64,000 nt of DNA. Source: Coriobacteriaceae bacterium (lineage in GTDB: Bacteria; Actinomycetota; Coriobacteriia; Coriobacteriales; Coriobacteriaceae). The number at the start of each line of letters is the position of its first letter. Position 1 is the stretch's first letter. Location of the stretch: positions 1 to 64,000 of the forward strand of contig CADFMD010000001.1 in NCBI GenBank assembly GCA_902835305.1. The letters run 5' to 3'. Shown one piece after another: positions 48,849 to 56,900 of the stretch. Below the pieces are notes generated by a model. That model was not told where the DNA came from and did no database searches. It saw nothing but the letters and a program-made list of their open reading frames with translations. The position numbers and the translations under genes are program-made.

Positions 48849-51071
48849 ATGAAGATCATCAAGCGCAGCGGCACCGAGGTTGTCTTTGACATCGATAAGA
48901 TCGTCAATGCGATTCGCGCCGCCAACTTGGAGGTCGAGGAGGGCTCTCGTCTTACCGACCGCCAGGTGGTTTATGCGGCGCAAAACGTCGCCGAGGCATG
49001 CGAGAACGCGGGCCACACCGTGTCGGTCGAGGAGATTCAGGATCTGGTCGAGGACGAGATCATGCGTCTCGACTGCTACGAGGTCGCTCGCCATTACATC
49101 ATCTATCGCTATGTTCAGAGCCTGAAGCGCCAGAAGAACACGACCGACGACAAGATTCTGTCGCTCATCGAGTGCAACAACGAAGAGGTCAAGCAGGAGA
49201 ACTCCAACAAGAACCCGACCGTCAATTCCGTTCAGCGTGACTACATGGCCGGCGAGATTTCCAAGGACCTGACTCAGCGTGTGCTGCTGCCCCAGGAGAT
49301 CGTGGATGCTCACAATGAGGGTCTGATCCACTTCCATGATTCGGACTACTTTGCCCAGCACATGCATAACTGCGACCTGGTGAACCTGGAGGATATGCTC
49401 CAGAACGGTACTGTTATCTCGGGTACGCTGATTGAGAAGCCGCACAGCTTCTCGACGGCTTGCAACATCGCGACGCAGATCATCGCCCAGGTTGCTTCCT
49501 CCCAGTACGGTGGCCAGTCGATTTCGCTGACCCATCTTGCCCCGTTCGTCGAGGTGAGCCGTCAAAAGATTCGCGGCGAGGTCGCCCGCGAGCTCGAGGA
49601 GCTCGGCGTTTCCGCATCTCCCGAAAAGGTCCGCGAGGTTGTTGAGGACCGCCTGCGTGACGAGATCCGTCGCGGCGTCCAGACGATTCAGTATCAGGTC
49701 GTGACCCTTATGACCACCAACGGCCAAGCGCCGTTCGTGACGGTCTTCATGTATCTCAACGAGGCTCGCTCAGCGCAGGAGAAGCACGACCTTGCCATGA
49801 TCGTGGAGGAGACGCTTCGTCAGCGCTACGAGGGCGTTAAGAACGAAGCCGGCGTGTGGATTACCCCGGCATTCCCCAAGCTTATCTATGTACTCGAGGA
49901 CGATAACGTTCACGAGAATTCCCCGTACTTCTACCTGACCCAGCTGGCTGCCAAGTGCACCGCCAAGCGCATGGTGCCCGACTACATCTCCGAGAAGAAG
50001 ATGCGCGAGCTCAAGCTGTCTAAGGGCGAGACCGCCGGCAACGGCGATTGCTACACCTGCATGGGTTGCCGCAGCTTCTTGACGCCCGACCGCTCGGGCA
50101 ACGGCTTTAACAATGTCGCCAACGCGCTGAACTATGACCCGACCAAACCTAAGTACTATGGCCGCTTTAACCAGGGTGTTGTGACCATCAACCTGCCCGA
50201 TGTCGCGCTGAGCTCGCATCAGGACATGGACAAGTTCTGGAAGATCTTCGACGAGCGCCTTGAGCTGTGCCACCGTGCCCTGCTGTGCCGTCATGAGCGC
50301 CTGATGGGTACGCTTTCGGATGCCGCACCGATTTTGTGGCAGTACGGCGCCCTCGCTCGTCTGAAGAAGGGCGAGACGATCGACAAACTGCTCGTGGGCG
50401 GATACTCTACCATCAGCCTGGGCTATGCTGGCCTGTATGAGTGCGTCAAGTACATGACGGGCCACAGCCACACCGAGAAGGAAGGCACGCCGTTTGCCAT
50501 GGCCGTCATGCAGCGCATGAACGACAAGTGCGCCGAGTGGAAGGCCGAAAGCGATATCGATTTCTCGCTGTACGGTACGCCGTTGGAGTCGACGACCTAC
50601 AAGTTCGCCAAGTGCCTGCAGCGTCGTTTTGGCATTATTCCGGGCGTGACGGACAAGGGCTACATTACCAACAGCTATCACGTCCACGTGTCCGAGGAGA
50701 TTGATGCTTTCGACAAGCTTAAGTTTGAGGGCATGTTCCAGCAGCTTTCGCCGGGCGGTGCTATCTCCTACGTTGAGGTTCCCAACATGCAGGACAACCT
50801 CAAGGCTGTCATTCGCGTGATGCAGTACATCTACGACAACATCATGTACGCCGAGCTCAACACCAAGAGCGACTACTGCCAGGTGTGCGGCTACGATGGC
50901 GAGATCAAGATTGTTGAGGACGATGGCAAGCTGGTGTGGGAGTGCCCCAACTGCGGCAACCGAGACCAGGAGAAGATGAACGTCGCTCGTCGTACGTGCG
51001 GCTACATCGGTACCCAGTTCTGGAACCAGGGCCGAACCGAGGAGATCCGCGACCGCGTGCTGCATCTCTAA
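48849..51071 (+). CDS. nrdD: Anaerobic (class III) ribonucleoside-triphosphate reductase
   Basis: Oxygen-sensitive glycyl-radical enzyme that reduces NTPs to dNTPs. The 740-residue protein starts with an allosteric ATP-cone (KIIKRSGTEVVFDIDKIVNA). The barrel holds the active-site region around CYTCMGCRSFL. The C-terminus has the zinc site CQVCGYDG...CPNCGN and the radical loop RRTCGYIGTQFWNQGR with the radical Gly. ATG 48849 is preferred because AGAGG lies 7 nt upstream; an ATG 30 nt earlier has no ribosome-binding site. NrdG, encoded 426 bp downstream, generates the radical. NrdR boxes control the promoter. Confidence 0.98.
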   Translation: MKIIKRSGTEVVFDIDKIVNAIRAANLEVEEGSRLTDRQVVYAAQNVAEACENAGHTVSVEEIQDLVEDEIMRLDCYEVARHYIIYRYVQSLKRQKNTTDDKILSLIECNNEEVKQENSNKNPTVNSVQRDYMAGEISKDLTQRVLLPQEIVDAHNEGLIHFHDSDYFAQHMHNCDLVNLEDMLQNGTVISGTLIEKPHSFSTACNIATQIIAQVASSQYGGQSISLTHLAPFVEVSRQKIRGEVARELEELGVSASPEKVREVVEDRLRDEIRRGVQTIQYQVVTLMTTNGQAPFVTVFMYLNEARSAQEKHDLAMIVEETLRQRYEGVKNEAGVWITPAFPKLIYVLEDDNVHENSPYFYLTQLAAKCTAKRMVPDYISEKKMRELKLSKGETAGNGDCYTCMGCRSFLTPDRSGNGFNNVANALNYDPTKPKYYGRFNQGVVTINLPDVALSSHQDMDKFWKIFDERLELCHRALLCRHERLMGTLSDAAPILWQYGALARLKKGETIDKLLVGGYSTISLGYAGLYECVKYMTGHSHTEKEGTPFAMAVMQRMNDKCAEWKAESDIDFSLYGTPLESTTYKFAKCLQRRFGIIPGVTDKGYITNSYHVHVSEEIDAFDKLKFEGMFQQLSPGGAISYVEVPNMQDNLKAVIRVMQYIYDNIMYAELNTKSDYCQVCGYDGEIKIVEDDGKLVWECPNCGNRDQEKMNVARRTCGYIGTQFWNQGRTEEIRDRVLHL

Positions 51072-51082
51072 TAACCATCCCA

Positions 51083-51220
51083 GGCTGCCCCGTAGCGAGG
51101 CCCCGGACCTTTACTCGCTATTTCGGACAGTCCTGGCTCACGACGGAGGCGCCACTGGCGCCTCCTGTTCGTGTGGAACTCATATCGAGCAAAGGTCCGG
51201 GGCCTCGCTACGGGGCAGCC
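51083..51220 (+). repeat. Large intergenic inverted repeat with perfect 30-bp arms
   Basis: Arms 51083-51112 and 51191-51220 are perfectly complementary over 30 nt, and pairing continues inward with two mismatches. The centre holds a perfect 9-bp hairpin GGAGGCGCC-ACT-GGCGCCTCC flanked by CACGA/TCGTG. It starts 11 bp after the nrdD stop and may end its transcript. Its linkers do not match families A or B, but its architecture does. Confidence 0.8.
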
Positions 51221-51400
51221 AAGTTGACGTAGCTGAGATGCAGTACGCGGTCTGCTCACTCCTCGAAGTTCTTAGCGGAAATAATTCGGGCTGCAGCTGC
51301 GATTTACTTGCGATGGCGGTTGAGCCGCAACTCAGTTTTTATTAGACCACGAACCCTATACTCGATGTTCGCTTCGTTCATTGAGTTACCCTTTGCATGA

Positions 51401-51480
51401 GGTCGGGACATATCGTCCCGCCCGCAGTTTCGCAGGCCGCAGGCCGAGAATGTTTGAGGACGGGATGATATGTCCCGGCC
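51401..51480 (+). repeat. Inverted repeat in the nrdG leader
   Basis: Arms of 23 nt (51401-51423 and 51458-51480) pair at 19 positions, the exceptions being mostly wobble-type. The 34-nt loop contains a GCAGGCCGCAGGCCG duplication. The right arm ends one base before the nrdG ribosome-binding region, so folding could affect translation. The rest of the 426-bp gap after nrdD (51221-51400) shows nothing certain. Confidence 0.7.
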
Positions 51481-51497
51481 TCCCGGGAGAGTTACCT

Positions 51498-52079
51498 ATG
51501 AACTACGCGAACATTAAGTATTTCGACATTGCTGATGGAGAAGGCGTCCGCACTTCTCTGTTTGTGAGCGGGTGCCGTCGTGGCTGCAAGAATTGCTTTA
51601 ACTCCGTCGCGTGGGACTTTGCCGCGGGCGAGCCGTTTGATCGTGCCGTCGAGGACAAGATTATCGAGAGCCTCGATCATCCCTTTATTGACGGCCTGAC
51701 GATTCTGGGCGGCGAGCCTATGGAGCCCGAGAATCAGGCGGGACTCGTTGATTTTGTCGAGCGTGTTCGCGCGGCCTATCCAGCGGGGTCGGGGAAGACT
51801 ATTTGGTGCTTCACCGGCGATGTGCTCGAGGAGCTTATGCCGGGAGGCCGCCACCATACCGAGGTCACGGACCGTATCCTTGCCTGTCTCGACATGTTGG
51901 TGGATGGCCCGTTTGTTCAGGATCTGTATGATATCTCATTGCGTTTTAGGGGCTCGAGTAACCAGCGCGTGATCGATATGAACGCTACGCGCGCCCGTGC
52001 TGAGCGTGAGGGCGTTGCGCTTTGTGATGCGGTTGAACTTTGGCGTGATGATCCGGTCTATTCGACCCATACTATGTAG
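51498..52079 (+). CDS. nrdG: Anaerobic ribonucleotide reductase activating enzyme (radical SAM)
   Basis: Radical-SAM activase that uses S-adenosylmethionine and a 4Fe-4S cluster to create the glycyl radical on NrdD. The 193-residue protein has the cluster motif CRRGCKNC (CxxxCxxC) near the N-terminus, YFDIADGEGVRTSLF before it, and TILGGEPMEPENQAGL, a SAM-contact motif. ATG 51498 follows GGGAGAG. The frame is open upstream through the inverted repeat but has no support there. Confidence 0.95.
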   Translation: MNYANIKYFDIADGEGVRTSLFVSGCRRGCKNCFNSVAWDFAAGEPFDRAVEDKIIESLDHPFIDGLTILGGEPMEPENQAGLVDFVERVRAAYPAGSGKTIWCFTGDVLEELMPGGRHHTEVTDRILACLDMLVDGPFVQDLYDISLRFRGSSNQRVIDMNATRARAEREGVALCDAVELWRDDPVYSTHTM

Positions 52080-52145
52080 CTTGTGGTCGATGCCGAAGGG
52101 CGTGGTACCATAGCGCGAACGTGAAATCGGAAAAGTGAGGCCCAG

Positions 52146-52703
52146 ATGGTCGATCAGGAAAAAGTCGAGGCCGCCATTGAGCTGTTGCTTGAGGGCATAG
52201 GCGAGGATCCAGCTCGTGAGGGCCTGCTGGAGACCCCGGCGCGCGTTGCCCGTATGTATGGTGAGATTGCCGGCGGTATGGACCAGAGTGCCGAGGAACA
52301 CCTGTCCAAAACCTTTGCCGTCGCTTCGAACGATTTGGTTATCGAGCGCGACATCACGTTCTACTCGCTGTGCGAACATCATCTGCTGCCGTTTTATGGC
52401 AAGGCCGCCATTGGTTATATCCCTAACGGTCGGGTGGCTGGGCTTTCCAAGCTCGCCCGCACGGTTGAGGTTTATGCCCGCCGTCTTCAGCTGCAGGAGC
52501 AACTGTGCGCACAGGTTGCCGATGCCCTCATGGATTATCTCGCTCCCCAGGGAGCGATTGTGTTGATGGAGGCCGAGCATATGTGCATGACGATGCGTGG
52601 CGTGCAAAAGCCCGGCACCAAGACCGTGACGCTTGCTCGCCGCGGCGTCTTTGAGACCGATCCCGCGCTCGAGGAGCGTTTCTTTAGGATGCTGGGCCGC
52701 TAA
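52146..52703 (+). CDS. folE: GTP cyclohydrolase I
   Basis: First enzyme of folate synthesis, GTP to 7,8-dihydroneopterin triphosphate. The 185-residue protein has the zinc and active-site motif SLCEHHLLPFYGKAAIGYIP, SKLART, and EAEHMCMTMRGVQKPG with the second zinc Cys. ATG 52146 follows AAGTGAGG. It starts an operon with an HD-domain gene (2 bp later) and folB. Confidence 0.97.
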   Translation: MVDQEKVEAAIELLLEGIGEDPAREGLLETPARVARMYGEIAGGMDQSAEEHLSKTFAVASNDLVIERDITFYSLCEHHLLPFYGKAAIGYIPNGRVAGLSKLARTVEVYARRLQLQEQLCAQVADALMDYLAPQGAIVLMEAEHMCMTMRGVQKPGTKTVTLARRGVFETDPALEERFFRMLGR

Positions 52704-52705
52704 CC

Positions 52706-53287
52706 ATGAGAGTCGTCAACGACTTTACATCGAAGACCGATGAGGGGACGTCGCGTCGCGGCTTTATGGCTTCGGGCCTGGCCCCCTTTGGTGCCATGCC
52801 TCGCATTGATTACATTTGTGCCAACGGGCTGTTCCGGCGGCACCTGGGCAACATCGTACAGTTGGAATCGGGGCGCATCTTCTGCCGCCACGGTATTGAC
52901 CATCTGCTCGATGTCGCTCGCATTATGTGGATCAAGAATCTCGAGGAACAGCTCGAATTTGACCGCGAGGTCATCTACGCCACGGCACTTCTTCACGATA
53001 TCGGCAAAGATGAACAGTATGAATCGGGTATATCCCATGATGTTGCAAGCGAACGCGTCGCTGATGCGATTCTCGGCGGCATGCCCGATGACGTGGCGTT
53101 TGAGCCGGCCGATGCCGCAGCCATTAAGACGGCCATTCTGGGCCATCGAAAGCTGCGCGTGAACAGCCAACCGCTTGAGCGTCTGCTCTATGCAGCCGAC
53201 AAAGCGTCGCGCGCCTGCTTTGCATGCCCCGCGCGCAATGCTTGCAACTGGAGCGATGATAAAAAGAACCTGTCGATTCGCGTGTAG
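52706..53287 (+). CDS. HD-domain phosphohydrolase in the folate operon
   Basis: Predicted metal-dependent phosphohydrolase, 193 residues. The HD signature is spread as FCRHGIDHLLDV (first His), ATALLHDIGKDEQY (His-Asp) and the later AADKAS (Asp). A cysteine cluster near the C-terminus, CFACPARNAC, could bind a metal. The gene lies 2 bp after folE and about 40 bp before folB. By position it could dephosphorylate dihydroneopterin phosphates, a step for which many bacteria lack a known enzyme. This is inference; the family also contains nucleotidases and regulatory hydrolases. Confidence 0.8.
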   Translation: MRVVNDFTSKTDEGTSRRGFMASGLAPFGAMPRIDYICANGLFRRHLGNIVQLESGRIFCRHGIDHLLDVARIMWIKNLEEQLEFDREVIYATALLHDIGKDEQYESGISHDVASERVADAILGGMPDDVAFEPADAAAIKTAILGHRKLRVNSQPLERLLYAADKASRACFACPARNACNWSDDKKNLSIRV

Positions 53288-53330
53288 TTAGTTTGCGCGG
53301 TCGGGGTTCTAAACGAAGGAGACGATCGCG

Positions 53331-53816
53331 TTGAGTAACAAAAAACTGCCCGAGAATGCAACCAAGACTGAAGGTGCTGAGCTCGCCCGCCGTGGAAGGG
53401 GCGAAATATCCACCGCAACGGCGGTGCCTCACGTGAGCTATGACGATCTGCGCCATGCCGATCGTATTGTCATTGACGGCCTTGAGGTTTTTGCCAACCA
53501 TGGCGTGTATCCCGAGGAGAACGCGCTGGGTCAGAAGTTCATCGTTTCTCTGGTGCTCTATGCCGACCTGCGCGCGGCGGGGGAGCACGATAACCTGGAT
53601 GCCTCGATTGACTACGGCTCGGTGTGCCACGATGTCGATGGCTATCTGCGCGAGCATACGTTTAAGCTCATCGAGGCGGCAGCCGAGGGGACAGCCCAGA
53701 TGCTGCTGCGCCGTTATCCCTCGCTGCTTGGTGTGCGCATAAAGCTCGATAAGCCGTGGGCTCCTGTTGGCCTGCCCCTGGCAAGCTGCGGCGTCGAGAT
53801 CGAGCGCGTGCGCTAG
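53331..53816 (+). CDS. folB: Dihydroneopterin aldolase
   Basis: Converts 7,8-dihydroneopterin to 6-hydroxymethyl-dihydropterin. The 161-residue protein has RIVIDGLEVFANHGVYPEENALGQ with the active-site Glu and, near the C-terminus, KLDKPWAPVGL with the catalytic Lys. It is about 40 residues longer than usual because of a charged N-terminal extension of no recognisable fold. A TTG start at 53331 is supported by GAAGGAGA about 9 nt upstream. It converges on the YgjP-like gene with only 6 bp between stops. folP and folK are not adjacent. Confidence 0.93.
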   Translation: MSNKKLPENATKTEGAELARRGRGEISTATAVPHVSYDDLRHADRIVIDGLEVFANHGVYPEENALGQKFIVSLVLYADLRAAGEHDNLDASIDYGSVCHDVDGYLREHTFKLIEAAAEGTAQMLLRRYPSLLGVRIKLDKPWAPVGLPLASCGVEIERVR

Positions 53817-53822
53817 TCGGCG

Positions 53823-54599
53823 CTAGAGCTTGTTGAGGGGTGGCTGCTTGAGCCGCTGAGACAGTGCTCTATTGTTGGGACAGTACGTGTCGAGCAGGGC
53901 GTGAAAGCGCTGATTGTGGCTCGGCTCGAGCAGATGGACGAGCTCGTGGGCGACAACCATGTCGAGGCATTCGACAGGGTAGGCGGCGAGCTCGCGCGCG
54001 ATGCGAATGGCGCCGGTCTTGGGCGTGCATGATCCCCAGCGCGTTTTCATGCTGCGCACGGAGACGCGGGCCACGGTGACGCCCATTGCGATTTCGTACG
54101 CGTGCACCATATCGTACAGTGCCGTGGTGACCTCGGTTGCATAGAGCTGGTCGATACGGGCTTGGAGCTCATCGGACGTTAGGCCGTCGAGGATTGCGTG
54201 CCGCTTGGCCTGTGGGCCTTCGTCCGATTCATCGGTACCCATAAAACTTGCGAAGGTGGCCTGTTTGGGTCGCGGTGCGGGTGATGCAAAGTTGTGATCG
54301 AGTGCATCCTGTACCGTGATGGGCTTGCCCCAAAGTGCAATGATGGACGAGGGGCTGAGCGGCTCTCGTGCCGTCGCCTGACGTTGCTCGCGCTGGGCAA
54401 GTCGGCTGATAATCCAGGCGCTGTTGCGCTTCACAAACGCTTCGATACGCTCGCGGCTGGCGCCGATCGGTGCGCTGGCGTGGACCTCGCCGCTCGATGT
54501 GACGCGTAGGTTGAAGTTCTTGACGCGCTTTTTGGTAACGACGACGGGGATGGTCGTCCCATCCGGTCGGGATGCGGAAATCGTAAACTGCTGCGTCAA
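53823..54599 (-). CDS. YgjP-like zinc metallopeptidase (M48/WLM-type)
   Basis: Predicted cytoplasmic metalloprotein of 258 residues. It has the family motif VRSMKTRWGSCTPKTGAIRIA and the zinc site VVAHELVHLLEPSHNQRF (HExxH plus a downstream His). Family members are annotated as SprT- or YgjP-like proteases, but substrates are unknown. The start is placed at the TTG at 54599, which has GAAGGA 7 nt upstream. An in-frame ATG at 54632 is rejected because it lies inside a perfect inverted repeat and has no ribosome-binding site. A Ser/Pro/Lys-rich insert (about residues 85-120) lengthens the protein. Confidence 0.85.
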   Translation of the reverse strand: MTQQFTISASRPDGTTIPVVVTKKRVKNFNLRVTSSGEVHASAPIGASRERIEAFVKRNSAWIISRLAQREQRQATAREPLSPSSIIALWGKPITVQDALDHNFASPAPRPKQATFASFMGTDESDEGPQAKRHAILDGLTSDELQARIDQLYATEVTTALYDMVHAYEIAMGVTVARVSVRSMKTRWGSCTPKTGAIRIARELAAYPVECLDMVVAHELVHLLEPSHNQRFHALLDTYCPNNRALSQRLKQPPLNKL

Positions 54600-54622
54600 A
54601 AGCGGTCCTTCAGATCGGGGAC

Positions 54623-54656
54623 GGGCCGGCATGTCGACCGTTCGGCATGCCGGCCC
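54623..54656 (-). terminator. Inverted repeat between dipeptidase and YgjP-like genes
   Basis: Perfect 11-bp arms GGGCCGGCATG/CATGCCGGCCC with a 12-nt loop, without a T-tract. It begins 17 bp past the dipeptidase stop (minus strand) and may weaken readthrough into the YgjP-like gene. Confidence 0.55.
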
Positions 54657-54673
54657 GCTCAAGGGATGTGAAA

Positions 54674-55687
54674 TTAATAACGCTCGAAGAAGGCAAGCGC
54701 GTTGTCGCTGCAGAGCTTTTGCATCACGGTCTTGCCAAAATGCTTGGAAAGCATGTTCTGGAACTCGGGCATCTTGCTGGCATCGGAGAGGAAAGCGGGC
54801 ACCGTGGCGCCGTCCCAGTCGCCGCCGAGCGCGATGACGTCCTCGCCGCCCAGGTCGAGCCAGTGCTCGATATGCGCCGCCAGCTGGTCGAAGGTGACGT
54901 CTGCGGCGGTCTTGTCGGTTGCGTCGTTGGAAAGGAACTCGCTGCAGTAGTTGAGGCCGACGATGCCACCCATGTCGCGAATGGTGCGGAACTGGTCGTC
55001 GGTAAGGTTGCGTTTGGCGCCGCAAACCGCACGGGAGTTGGAGTGGCTGGCGACGAAGGGACGCGTGGCGCGGGCGGCGGCCTCGTCAAAGCACTCATCG
55101 TTGAGGTGGGAGACGTCGAGCACCATGCCGGCGTGCTCCATCTGCGTAAGCGCCTCGATGCCGGCGGCGGTGAGGCCGGCGTGGGTGTCGTGGCCGCTCG
55201 CGAGCGGTCCCTGCGCGTTCCAGCTGAGTGACGACATAAGCACGCCCAGGCTCTTGAGCACCTCGATCAGCGCGGGGTCCTCGGCAAAGAACGTGGCGTT
55301 TTCGATGGTGTGGATGCAAGCGACCTTGCCGTCCTTGAGCGCGGGGCGAATGTCTGCGGCGCTGCGCACGTTGACCATACGGTCGTGGTTGAGCATTGCC
55401 TGGCCGCTCATATGCGCCATGATCTGCGCCTGGAAGCGCGCGGCGTGGGCGGTGGGAATCTCGTCGGGGACAAACGTGGCGAAGCACTGTGCCCACGGCG
55501 TGTTGCCGATCTTTGCGAGCGAGATGGCACAGGCGTTACCCTCGATGAGGTCGAAATCTTGCGGATGCGTTTCGTCGCCGGGGAAATAACCGTCGGTGCC
55601 GGCGGTAAAGCGCAGGTCGAGATCGAGCGTGGCCCAGCCGATTCGGTCGGCAGTGTCGCAGTGTAGGTCAAATACGGGATATGCCAT
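54674..55687 (-). CDS. Membrane-dipeptidase-type (M19) zinc dipeptidase
   Basis: TIM-barrel dipeptidase of the renal-dipeptidase family, 337 residues, no signal peptide. Binuclear zinc ligands are visible in VFDLHCDT (HxD), ACIHTIENATFF (bridging Glu), LDVSHLND and VASHSNSRAVCG (His), and GGDWDG (Asp). It hydrolyses dipeptides, possibly including D-amino-acid dipeptides, in the cytoplasm. The start at 55687 has GGAGG 6 nt upstream. It is divergent from slyD. Confidence 0.92.
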   Translation of the reverse strand: MAYPVFDLHCDTADRIGWATLDLDLRFTAGTDGYFPGDETHPQDFDLIEGNACAISLAKIGNTPWAQCFATFVPDEIPTAHAARFQAQIMAHMSGQAMLNHDRMVNVRSAADIRPALKDGKVACIHTIENATFFAEDPALIEVLKSLGVLMSSLSWNAQGPLASGHDTHAGLTAAGIEALTQMEHAGMVLDVSHLNDECFDEAAARATRPFVASHSNSRAVCGAKRNLTDDQFRTIRDMGGIVGLNYCSEFLSNDATDKTAADVTFDQLAAHIEHWLDLGGEDVIALGGDWDGATVPAFLSDASKMPEFQNMLSKHFGKTVMQKLCSDNALAFFERY

Positions 55688-55807
55688 GGTTCCTCCGGTT
55701 GCAGCGTTTCTTTGCAAACTGTCATTGAATTGTATGACTAGGGTATAGTTAGCGCCATATGTTCACGGCGGCCCGCGTTGTGCGCCGCCCTTATCACGGA
55801 GGTTACC

Positions 55808-56236
55808 ATGTCCAACCAGGGCAAGAAGGTCAAGACCCATTATCGCGGCACGCTCGATGACGGCACGCAGTTCGATAGCTCCTACGATCGCGGCGAGCCG
55901 CTGGAGTTCACCTGCGGCGCCGGTCAGATGATCAAGGGCTTCGACGCCGCTGTTGTCGACATGCAGGTGGGCGAGAAGAAGACCGTGCACATTCCTGCTG
56001 CCGATGCCTACGGCGAGCACAATCCCGAGATGGTTCTGACCTTCCCGGCCGAACAGGTTCCCAACATCGAGCAGATCGAGAAGGGCATGAAGCTTTTCCT
56101 GTCCACGCCGAGCGGTATGCCCGTTCCCGCCGTGGTCATCGACGTAACGCCCGAGGCTGTGACGCTCGACGCCAACCACGAGCTGGCCGGCAAGGACCTC
56201 AACTTTGATATCGAGCTCGTTGAGGTCGAGGGTTAG
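55808..56236 (+). CDS. slyD: FKBP-type peptidyl-prolyl isomerase, SlyD type
   Basis: Prolyl isomerase and chaperone of 142 residues. It has the split FKBP domain (VKTHYRGTLDDGTQFDSS and GKDLNFDIELVEV) and the inserted IF chaperone flap between them (residues about 70-125). The metal-binding His/Cys-rich C-terminal tail of E. coli SlyD is missing; the protein ends at VEVEG. ATG 55808 follows GGAGG. It is followed 3 bp later by a UreE-like gene, which may point to metal handling. Confidence 0.92.
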   Translation: MSNQGKKVKTHYRGTLDDGTQFDSSYDRGEPLEFTCGAGQMIKGFDAAVVDMQVGEKKTVHIPAADAYGEHNPEMVLTFPAEQVPNIEQIEKGMKLFLSTPSGMPVPAVVIDVTPEAVTLDANHELAGKDLNFDIELVEVEG

Positions 56237-56239
56237 AGT

Positions 56240-56818
56240 ATGCCTGAACGCTTGGTTTCGACGACATGCTTGGGAAATCTCAACGATCCGTCCTATGAAC
56301 TCCTGCTTCGCCGGAAGTTGGGCGGCGTCTTTGAAGTTGACGAGCTACTGTTCGATTGGGACCGGGCTGATGTATGCGCGTTTGCGGGCGTGACGGAGCT
56401 GGGGCGCACGATCGATGTTCGGCTGGATGCTGCCGACGGCGGTCGTCTTGCCGATGGCGACGTGCTCGCCATCGACCGTTCGGGCATGGTGCCCGTGGCG
56501 GTTGTCGTGCGCCTGCGCAGCGCCGAGGTTTATTTGGTCGAAGTCGACCGCATGGATCCGATTGCGCTCGCGCATGCGTGCTGGGAGATCGGCAATATGC
56601 ACGCGCCGCTTTTCCGAGGCGATTCGGACGAGCATACCGTGCGCATGTATACGCCGGTGCAGCCTGTTTTGGGCCGCATGCTCCGGGGCGTCGAGGGTGT
56701 TCGGCTCTCGGTGGTTACCCGTGAACTCGATGCGGACCGGCGCTTTGCATCGAGTGCGGCGGAGGCCGTCGTGAGCATGGCTCCCGACTTTACCATCGTA
56801 AAAAAGACGCGCGGCTAA
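56240..56818 (+). CDS. UreE-like protein (possible nickel metallochaperone homologue)
   Basis: A 192-residue protein of uncertain function. The C-terminal half contains ALAHACWEIGNMHAPLFR (about residues 110-125), which resembles the UreE motif around LGNRHxPL. It continues with HTVRMYTPVQPVLGRML, similar to the UreE helix that normally carries the nickel-binding His; here that position is not clearly His. The N-terminal half has the short beta-strand pattern of the UreE substrate-binding domain (RTIDVRLDAADGGRLADGD). No urease genes are present. It is 3 bp after slyD, so the pair is probably one transcript. The family call is tentative. Confidence 0.55.
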   Translation: MPERLVSTTCLGNLNDPSYELLLRRKLGGVFEVDELLFDWDRADVCAFAGVTELGRTIDVRLDAADGGRLADGDVLAIDRSGMVPVAVVVRLRSAEVYLVEVDRMDPIALAHACWEIGNMHAPLFRGDSDEHTVRMYTPVQPVLGRMLRGVEGVRLSVVTRELDADRRFASSAAEAVVSMAPDFTIVKKTRG

Positions 56819-56900
56819 GCGCGTATATACGCAAGGCGGGCTTTGAGGGGCGACCAATCAAGGTCCGTCTTGCTGTTGATAGGAGGCTTTGGGGAAGCAT

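Noticed and set aside
51357..51362. TATACT as a -10 element for nrdG.
   Set aside because: No acceptable -35 lies at 16-18 bp upstream, so the hexamer alone is too weak to call.
54600..55025. An N-terminal extension of the YgjP-like gene, or its ATG at 54632.
   Set aside because: The extension runs back into the dipeptidase gene in another frame, and the ATG lies in a perfect inverted repeat without a ribosome-binding site. The TTG at 54599 has one.
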